NCBI GenBank assembly: GCA_029876055.1
Contig: CM056879.1
Span: forward strand, 372,001 to 436,000
DNA from: Madurella fahalii
Lineage: Eukaryota > Ascomycota > Sordariomycetes > Sordariales
Direction of reading: 5' to 3'
DNA length: 64,000 nt
Under the pieces are notes generated by a model. The model had not been told where the DNA came from. It saw nothing but the letters and a program-made list of their open reading frames with translations, and did not search any database. The translations under genes were made by a program, and so were the position numbers. The stretch's first letter is position 1, and every line of letters starts with the position of its first letter. Positions 56,621 to 64,000 of this stretch are shown in pieces.

Positions 56621-58035
56621 TTACAAAGTCTTCAAGGCCTCGAGTGACGCTTGCACACGGGTGTTTAGGGACGTAACCCTCTCTTCCGTCTTAGCCGCTT
56701 TTCGGTACACCAACTCGCACTGCACCGCATCGGCCGACGTCTTGAGATGGCTCATCAGTTTTTTCAGTGCGGCCAGCTGCACAGCCAAAAGGCTAGACAC
56801 GACCAACTCCCATTCCTGCGACGAATCGACCTCGTACTCACCAAACAACACCGCCTGCCGCTCCACCAACGGGGTGTCTTTTGTTTGGGACAACCTGTTG
56901 TTGTTAGCGCCAGCCTCGTTTCCCGCCCCTTTATTTTTTTCCCCACAAAAGAAAACGAAGCAACGAAAACGTTGTCCAAAAAAAAAAAAAAAGGGACTAC
57001 TTACCGTTCGATAACCATTTCCCCCAGCCGCAGCAGCCTCTCAGCCAAAAAGGTTAGCAGGGTCAGGTTCTCGGGCCGGAAGCGGCAGCGGACACAACGC
57101 AGCATGGCGTGGCCAAACTCGACGGCCTCCTTGTGCAGGGCCAGGTGGGCATCGAAAAAGCCGGTCGTGGCGGACTCGAGCTCGTGCACGAGAAAGGCAA
57201 CGTGCTGCAGACATGAACATTCCGCCGAGGGAGGAGGTCCATGTCCGCCACCGGGGACGGTTGTAATATTAGCAGTACATGTAGGAGGAGGAGGAAGTGG
57301 TGGTGGTGGTGGAGAGGGAGGAGGAGGAGCAGTGGCAGGTACGGGCACGGGCACGGGCACGGGCGCGGGCGCGGGCGCGGCCATGGCGAGCACCACGGCT
57401 GTTGTCGATGCCGCCGATATCCACGATGGTGATAGCATGGCTGTGTCGAATTGCGATGGGGTCCCTGGCGCGAAGTCGCTCAGCCAGTACTCGATGGACG
57501 GGGATGCGCTGTCGACGGCCCTCGCCGGCCCCTCGTCGCCCCCGTGCCGTGACCCCGGTGTGGCGCACAGCAGCATCGCTGACGGTGTCGGGTGTGACAC
57601 GGGCACGAAATCGGCGTCCAATTGTCGTTGTTCAGGTTGTTGTTGTTGAGGTTGTGGTGATAGTGCTGGTGGTCCTGGTGGTGCCGGTGGTGGTTCATGC
57701 TGGCGCTTGGGAGGCTCTTTTTGTTTTGTTTGTTGTGTCGTTTTCATATGGCTCAAGCTGGCGGCATCCTGACCTTGTTTCTGGCGGCTCACCTCGCTCC
57801 GACGCCGAGGCGACAACCGCTTGTTCTCGCCGCGCTGCGCGTACACGCACGGCTTGGACAAGGTCCGACACCGACTGCACCCCAGGCCCGCTTTCTCGCC
57901 TGAGCAGCGGATCTTTTTCTCGCGACAGCTCTGGCACGCCTGCTGGACGAGCGGGCGTGCCGTGGCGGGGTCGACGACTTGGGTCGTGAGCACATCGTTT
58001 TCCGGGTTTGCGTCGAAGCGCCATGTGCCAAACAT
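56621..58035 (-). CDS. Zn2Cys6 transcription factor (434 aa), likely cluster regulator
   Basis: Exons 58035-57005 and 56894-56621, joined by an intron with GTAAGT donor, GCTAAC branch and ACAACAG acceptor, total 1305 bp. I used the ATG at 58035 because the slightly longer frame lacks an ATG. Near residues 27-55 is a canonical binuclear zinc cluster (C-x2-C-x6-C-x8-C-x2-C-x6-C, within ACQSCREKKIRC and GCSRCRTLSKPC). A basic linker, Gln/Pro-rich stretches and a long Pro/Ala-Pro-Val low-complexity region follow. The C-terminal third (SCLQHVAFLVHELESA, then AAKTEERVTSLNTRVQASL) is like the AflR/C6 regulatory region of secondary-metabolite regulators. It sits between the two P450 genes, so it probably controls the terpene cluster. 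Confidence 0.85.
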
Positions 58036-58679
58036 GATGTTTCTTTTCTTCAAGTGCTAGCCCGACCGAGAGCAAGTATAGAGCGATGCGGACGCGAGCA
58101 AAGGGTGTGGCGTCTTCTGCCGCCGGAACTGAGAAAACAAAGGTTCTGACAACCTGGAGCCTACTTAGTAGATATGCCTGACGGCAAGGCTGTGCTGAGA
58201 CCAGACCGCGATGGCCCAAGGGGGCCATGCTCGGCTTTACTACTGGATTTATTACTTGTACCACCACCTTCGCACTGCACTCTCGGTTCGCTATTGTATT
58301 CCTTCTTCGCAATAGCGGGCGGTTAATTGTTTGCGCGCGCCGTGGTGCGGCACAGCCCTCAAACTTCCAGCGAAGGTAATATGCATACAGCCGTTACTTG
58401 GACACCTACTTCCAACGGTCCGGGCCCACGTCCAGGGGAATCGTACCATGGGGACCATGGAGCGAAGGATGCAGTTGGGGGAGCATATTGCATGCTGACA
58501 CTCTGACCGAGGAAGTACTGCGGTGCAACATCAAAAGAGGATATAGTACTAGTGCAAGCTGTCGTGTCACGACAACGCAGCCCTGTGAGGTTCTGGCACG
58601 GATAGGATCGGAGACATAAGATAGCTAAGGTCTCTAAGGTACGGTACCCCGGTGTCATTTTCGCTCTCATAAAAGCCCA
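58036..58679. other. Intergenic region
   Basis: 5' flank of the regulator. It contains a polypyrimidine/purine-mixed stretch but no supported ORF. A 108-codon minus-strand frame at 58685-58359 has no features. Confidence 0.45.
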
Positions 58680-58926
58680 TGTCAAAAAGTTGGGTCACAT
58701 CAGAGAAATCACACCTAAACTCACCAACTTTACATCACCTAAACAAGACTTCGCCAGGCACTAAAAAATCCCAGGAAATTCTAGTAGAATGAACTTTGCC
58801 GAGATATTCGATCAGTCAAATAGTTCGCATTTCTCTGAAGTCAGTAGTAACTGATCCTGGGTTGAATCTCGCTGTGTCGCGGGTCCCATACAAACTCCTG
58901 CAAAACTGTGACCCAACTTTTTGACA
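58680..58926. mobile_element. 247-bp MITE-like element with 20-bp inverted ends
   Basis: TGTCAAAAAGTTGGGTCACA at 58680-58699 is perfectly inverted at 58907-58926. The interior is non-coding. No target duplication is evident (flanks AGCCCA and GGGACT). It ends 28 bp from the stop codon of the second P450, so it probably lies in that gene's 3' UTR or terminator region. Confidence 0.65.
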
Positions 58927-58954
58927 GGGACTGATACCAAGCTGGGGAAAATAA

Positions 58955-60954
58955 TCACGGCTTCATCCATCTCCCGATCCCGCGTCGGATTCGCACCGGC
59001 GTCGGCTCAGCTGGCTGCTGTGCACCTACACCGTAGAAAAAAGGGTCCATCTTGGGCACCCAGCCCTCGGCCACCTCGAGCTCATAGTAAGCCGCAAACA
59101 CGGTCACGCCGCCTATCATCTCCTGCTTGGCAAGATGGCGACCGGGACACATGACGGCGCCGCCGCCGTAGGGCATCCAGATACCCTCGACGTGGTCGGT
59201 GCTGAAGCGATCTTTTTGGGCTTTTCCTTCTCCGTCGCTATCTTGACGTCCTTGTGTTTTTTTGTCTCGGCCGTTTCGTCCTCGTCCAGAATCAGAACCT
59301 CTCAGCCCAAAACTCAGACACCGGACGCTGGCCGCCCGCCGTGAGCTCGGCCCACGCGCCCTCGTGGTAGCCCACGTACCCGCTGGGCAGCGCAATGAAG
59401 GCGCCGTGCTCGAAGTTCCACGGCCCGTGACGGAACACGCCGCGCTCGGGAATGCGCGTCACCATGAGGGAGATGCGCATGCGCAGCACCTCGGCGTAGA
59501 TGGATTGCAGAAGGGGCGACGACAGGATGGGCCCGAGGTCGAATGCCATGGGAGACTGCCCTGGGAGCGACACGACGCCGGATCGGAGTTCGGGGAGCAC
59601 CCGCGCGAGGAGGGCGCGGTCTTTGTACACCTCGATTAGGTTCCAAAAGGCCATGAGGATGGCGTTGGCGTTGGCGCTGTGCTTGTCAGCATCTTTCCAT
59701 TGGTCGCAAAGGGATACGACTCACGCCATCAACAGCCCCAGATCCTCACTAGCCAGCCCATCGTCATCCATAATCCCCGTGTCCTGCCCCCAGCGCTGCC
59801 GCACCTTGAGCCAGACGCTCCCCCAGTACTCGTCCCAATCGGGCGCGTCATTGCCGCAGTCGCGGTAATCGGCATGCGCGCGCGCGAAGGCGTGCCATTT
59901 CTTCATTGCCGCAATCATCTTATCGCGGGCGGCGTAGGCGCGCAGCACCATCCACCGCGGGTACGACTTGCCCAGCATGGGGATGACATCGATAAAGGCC
60001 CAAAAGTCGGCTTCGAGGGTAGGATTGAGGCGTATCAGGTGCGGGCCGAACAGGGCTGTAGTGGCGGCGGTGAAGACGCGGGATCTCCTGTCGCCTATCA
60101 GTCTTTCTTTCTCCTTTTTCCTTTTCTCCCTTTGTTTCACTACTATTGGACAAAGTTTGGGGCCAAGGTGCTAGCGAACGTGGTCGACATACCACCACGG
60201 ATAGAAATCGGCTATGGCCACCCATTCGCCCGAGTCGACCGGGTCGTTGGGGTTGGCCACAGCGAGGGCCTCGCTCAACGACGACACGTAGCGGGCGCCC
60301 AGGTTCCGGAGACTATCACCAACAAGATACTTGGCCGAGGAGGCGTGCTGGTTGTGCCAGATGCGCTGGTGCTCGGGGACGTTGGTCCCGGGGATGGGTG
60401 TCGGGCTGATGCCACTGACGTTGCGGCGGTACATTGCTGTCATATGTATTTAATATTAGCAAGGCACTTTTAAGAAATATGGATCAAGAAAACACACACA
60501 CTAAAAAAAAAAAAAAAAAAAAAAAATCACGCATCACATACTGCGGCGTCCCAAACACTTTCTCCATCACCTCGGCCATCAGCAGCTTGTTTGATGTGTA
60601 CTTTGTCGACCGCAGGATCGCACTGTAATCAGCCGGCTTCATGATCAGGTTGAACTTGCCGGTCCGACCCAGCAGCTTGACAGTGTAGGGCTTGTCGTCG
60701 CCGTACTTTGTCTGCACGCGCTTGATAAACTTCTCAATGTCGACGACGAACTCGAGGGTGCTACCAACCACCGGCAGCCAGTACGGCACCGTGGGCGGAG
60801 CGCGGCCATTCTTGGTGCTCCTCGTGGCGCGCAAGTAGGCAATGCTGGTGATGAGGTATGTCGCCGCCGCGATGGCCAACGGCACGACGGCGACCACGAC
60901 GGGCCAGTTGCCGAGCACGTGGACCCGTACGAGGGCGGTAATTTCGGTGATCAT
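58955..60954 (-). pseudogene. Cytochrome P450 with one apparent frameshift
   Basis: Exons 60954-60531, 60436-60193, 60087-59725 and 59676-58955 with GT-AG introns of consistent phase. An N-terminal membrane helix (VVVAVVPLAIAAATYLI) and PPTVPYWLPVVGS open the protein. Exon 3 ends and exon 4 begins in an I-helix, AANANAILMAFWNLIEV, of the CYP7/CYP8-like fungal type. AEVLRMR (ExxR) and SEFWAERF (PERF region) follow. Right after AERF the frame meets TGA. The heme-binding end (IWMPYGGGAVMCPGRHLAKQEM) is one base out of phase. No convincing intron fits between them, so either a frameshift mutation or a sequencing error. It shares a 613-bp divergent promoter with the terpene cyclase. All catalytic motifs are otherwise present. 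Confidence 0.8.
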
Positions 60955-61567
60955 GGTGGTTTGCTCGGTCGACGCAGCGTTCTGAAGAAAGCGAAGCAGT
61001 GGACTTTCTGGAATGAAATGATTGATCTCAAGTCTTTTCTCATAAGCGTCTGCCACTGTCGCCAGAGTCAATTGACCCGACTCAGACTCTATGCAATTGA
61101 CATCGCAGTGTCATTTCGCCCGGCCGCCCGTCTGCAAAGCGTGCTGCCAATCAACGGCGCAGGGTAGCACGGGACGGATGCGGTTGGTTCGGTGTGTTGA
61201 CAGTTTGGGAAAATGCCGTGTCTTGTCGGGGCGCTGAGTGCCGGTACCACTATCGACATGAGCCTTTGCCACAACCTATCCGCCTCGGAGCGGATGGCAT
61301 GGAGATACGGGATGCCGACGCTGCTGACGGACGAGGGTATCTGTCTCGCGGGTTTCAGACGGAGGCTGCGGCCTTCACCATTGCCTTCAAGGTAGCCTAT
61401 TGATGTACTATTTAAGTATATGCGGCTTATAGGCCAAGATGAGGCTGATGTCCACAGCTCCCACTATGTCGCTGTCCCTATTTCGCTTCTACCGTTTCTT
61501 CGCGGGCATCGTACGACAACTGCTTTCTTCTCGTCAAAGCCTGCCCTTGAACCCCCAAAAAGATACC
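60955..61567. promoter_or_regulatory. Shared divergent promoter of P450 and terpene cyclase
   Basis: 613 bp separate the two divergent ATGs. A TATTTAA box at 61409-61415 suits the cyclase, giving a leader of about 150 nt. Such bidirectional arrangements are typical of coregulated biosynthetic genes. Possible CGG-containing sites for the Zn2Cys6 regulator occur, but none forms a convincing palindrome by eye. Confidence 0.5.
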
Positions 61568-62744
61568 ATGACGACTGAGGTGCTCACCGTGACGGCACCG
61601 GCGCCGGCTTCAAGTTCGAAGACCACCATGAAGCAGGAGCCCCTGGCCAAAGTGCTTCCGTTCAACGATGTCCCCGCCTCGAACCTAAAGGCTCTCTGCC
61701 ATACGTTGGTCGATGCCGTCACCAAGGAGGTTGACGACTACTTTCTCCAGCACTGGCCGTTCCCGGACGCACGCAGCCGCAAGCGGTTCGTCAACGCCGG
61801 CTTCTCGCGCGTGATATGCCTCTATTTTCCCATGGCCTTGGACGACCGCATCCACTTTGCGTGCCGGCTGTTGACTGCGCTGTTTCTGATTGACGGTAAT
61901 ATTGTTATTTTTCTTTCTCTCTCTCTCTCTCTCTTTTTTTTTTTAAAAAAAAAAAAAAAAGAAAAAACAACATTTGGTCCACAGCTGACCAAACAGATGT
62001 TCTGGAATACATGTCCCTCGCCGACGGGGAGGCGTACAACGCCCACCTCATGCCGCTGATGCGCGGCGACGTGCTCCCGGACCGCACCGTGCCCGTTGAG
62101 TACATCACGTACGACCTGTGGGAGAGCATGAGGGCGCACGACCTGGAGATGGCCAACGACATACTGGAGCCCGTGTTTGTCTTTATGCGCGCCCAGACGG
62201 ACAAGGCGCGCACCAAGAAGATGGGCCTCAAGGACTATCTCGAGTACCGCGAGCGGGACGTCGGCAAGGGGTACGCGTCTTTGATTCATCACAAAACGAC
62301 GAGATAACTGACATGAAGTGCGGAAACAGCCTCCTCGCTGCCTTGATGCGCTTCTCCATGGGCCTGTCCATGTCGGCAGAAGACCTCGAGATCGCGCGGC
62401 CGGCGGATATGAACTGCTCCAAGCACCTTTCCATCATCAACGACATTTGGAGCTACGATAAAGAGCTGCTGACGTCGCAAAAGGCGCACGAGGAAGGCGG
62501 CGTCCTATGCACGGGCGTGGCGACGTTTGCCGACGAGGCCGACTTGTCGGTCGACGCGGCCAAGCGCGTGCTCTACTGGCTGTGCCGCGAGTGGGAGATG
62601 CGCCACGCCGAGCTGGTGCATGAGATTTTGGCCCGGCGGGATACGCCGGAGCTGCGCCAGTACCTCAAGGGCCTGGAGTACCAGATGAGCGGGAATGAAT
62701 TTTGGAGCAGGACTACGCTGCGTTACTTGGCGCCGACCGAGTAG
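61568..62744 (+). CDS. Sesquiterpene cyclase, aristolochene-synthase type (338 aa), intact
   Basis: Exons 61568-61895, 61997-62270 and 62330-62744, total 1017 bp. The ATG at 61568 has an ACCATGA context; an earlier ATG at 61439 would add an unusual N-terminal extension. Landmarks of class I fungal cyclases are present: FSRVICLYFPMALDDRIHF, the metal-binding aspartate motif DDVLEYM created by splicing intron 1, RGDVLPDRTVPVEY, MRAHDLEMANDILEPVF, YLEYRERDVGKG across intron 2, and the second metal site NDIWSYDKE. The length matches aristolochene synthases, which cyclise farnesyl diphosphate to an eremophilane hydrocarbon, the precursor of PR-toxin-like compounds. The product here could be a different eremophilane or related skeleton. 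Divergent from a P450 and followed by an acyltransferase. Confidence 0.92.
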
Positions 62745-63235
62745 GTGGTTATTCGTACTTGGTTTTCTGGTACGTTATTTGATTTAGCTACAGAGGGCAT
62801 GAAATGGCTTCCTACAGTATCTAGGCAGATGACAAGTCTATGACATCCCGTTAAAAGCGACGTATAAGTTGGCAAAAGTGAAATGAACCAATGACAGCGC
62901 GGCGTTAGTGTTGATTCCCGGCGGTTACCCCTTTCAGCCGCATGTCACACACGACGGTGCTCTGCCTCTGAGTGTGTGCTGAAAAGATGCTGGTAATCAA
63001 GGTTTTTGTTTTTCTCGGATTATCCGGCCCCTCAGGTCTGCCTGAAATTCCTGGGATCCCACTGGGGTCCAAATGACCAATCCTTTGAGCGCTCCTTTCA
63101 AGTCTTATAGTGCTGACCGCACGATACTTTCCGCCGCTGGGTGTCAGTGATGAGATCAAGACAAGAAAACAACACTGTCCTGCCCACCATCAATTCCAAG
63201 CCCAGCGCCCAGTTGCGCTCGTCTGCCCAGTCACA
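62745..63235. other. Intergenic region
   Basis: 3' flank of the cyclase and 5' flank of the acyltransferase. No other feature recognised. Confidence 0.5.
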
Positions 63236-64000
63236 ATGGACGAACCACGGCGCTTCGCGCTCAACCCAATGGACAACATCATGCCAAGATTCAACATCAA
63301 CTTTATCTTGACATTTGGTCTCAAGCCCAGCGTGCCGTTTCAGCAGGTCCACGACCTGCTGCAGGCCAGCTTGCAGAGCGCGGCCGACGAGCTCCTCATC
63401 TTTCGACGCCGCGTCTTTGCGGTGCCAGCGGCACATGACCAGACACACCAGACCACAGCTGGCCGCCTCGAGGCGCGCGAGCACCCGGACTGGACGCCGC
63501 AGGTTGTTTTCAACGACCTCTCCGAATCATGGCCAGATTACCAGGATCTACTCGACTAAGGCCTCCCGCAGGACGAGCTAGACGGTGCCCAACTACTGCC
63601 GCCGGCGCCCATGGATCTCGACCCGGAGGGCGCCGCCGCCATTGTCGCTCAGGCCAATTTTGTGCATGGCGGGTTTCTCCTGGCTGTGTGCCACTTCCAC
63701 TCGCTGGTCGACGGCATGAGCGGATCTCTCCTGCTCAAGATGTGGGCCAAGCACTTGCGCATCCACCAGGGAGTCGACGAGGGGACGGCCCGTCTCGACA
63801 TTCCTCTTTCCAACTGCGATTATGATCTGGTGCCGCGGGCCTCACAGAAGGCCGGCAACAAGGTCCCGTCACCGCACGAGGTACAGAAGGCATCCCCGGA
63901 AATATGGCATTGCCTCCTGCGGCCCGCGATGCTTGCAGCCACTGCTTGGAGATGGGCTGGTAGGTAAAGGTGACGGTTGCCGTCGTCGGCAAGACGCGAT
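63236..64000 (+). pseudogene. BAHD/trichothecene-type acyltransferase, in-frame stop, partial at window edge
   Basis: The ATG at 63236 (TCACAATGG) opens MDEPRRFALNPMDNIMPRF, a typical start for PF02458-type acyltransferases. The frame is open to a TAA at 63557-63559 and then continues in the same frame (GLPQDELDGAQLLPPAP, FVHGGFLLAVCHFHSLVDG). HSLVD is the HxxxD catalytic motif. A possible donor GTAGGT near 63959 suggests an intron that runs past the edge; the DFGWG end is not in view. Such enzymes acylate hydroxylated terpenoids. A single TAA could be a nonsense mutation or a sequence error, since the rest reads intact. Confidence 0.72.

Noticed and set aside
57241..57989. Long plus-strand ORFs opposite the Zn2Cys6 gene
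   Set aside because: Low-complexity shadows (Arg-Ala-Arg and Val runs) of the proline-rich region of the regulator.
59262..60473. Long plus-strand ORFs across the second P450
   Set aside because: They lie opposite well-supported P450 exons.

Overview
The window looks like a chromosome of a filamentous ascomycete, most likely a Sordariomycete. The evidence is short GT-AG introns with TACTAAC-like branch points, WSC-domain wall proteins, a Zn2Cys6 regulator beside a terpene cluster, a het-s/nwd2-type locus, and transposons damaged in the C-to-T pattern of repeat-induced point mutation (RIP). It alternates between GC-rich gene-bearing flanks (about 1-6.7 kb and 50.8-64 kb), a mixed relic-bearing island (about 33.4-38.9 kb) and long AT-rich blocks packed with repeats.

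Left flank (1-6.7 kb): the 5' end of a minus-strand gene, a small secreted protein (2601-2978), a short one-helix protein (4072-4464) and a decayed two-WSC-domain wall/sensor protein (5111-6600). A MITE with arms of about 90 bp and a head-to-head LTR pair follow. Block 8-33 kb: a relic resembling the C-terminal part of DUF3435 recombinases, solo LTRs of three families with 5-bp target duplications, two nearly complete Ty3/Gypsy chromoviruses (G1 12337-20660 with TSD ATTAA; G2 21152-28236 with TSD ATATA), a LINE 3' end and two decayed pogo-type transposases. Island 33.4-38.9 kb: uncertain ORFs, then a divergent pair of relics. One is a 289-codon HET-s-like gene (minus) and the other an NWD2-like NACHT gene (plus), related by a shared prion-type motif.

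Block 38.9-50.8 kb: pogo element A (38907-48453, TA duplication) carries a third Gypsy element, G3 (39365-46743, TSD GCCAG), and a solo LTR. A truncated WSC gene lies between pogo A and a nearly intact pogo element B (48937-50795).

Right flank (51-64 kb): an intact P450 gene, a tyrosinase relic, a Zn2Cys6 regulator, a second P450 gene with one apparent frameshift, an intact sesquiterpene cyclase of the aristolochene-synthase type (61568-62744) divergent from that P450, and a BAHD-type acyltransferase with an in-frame stop that runs to the window edge. Together they form a sesquiterpenoid biosynthetic cluster. The missing or broken steps raise the possibility that it is decaying.

The most notable signal is an unrecognised antisense gene present in all three Gypsy elements, between the chromodomain end of pol and the 3' LTR. 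It has four exons, three phase-0 introns and 240-247 codons. Exon lengths are nearly identical in G1, G2 and G3 although all copies are RIP-damaged, and two of the three carry a clear upstream TATA box. I know of no function for it.
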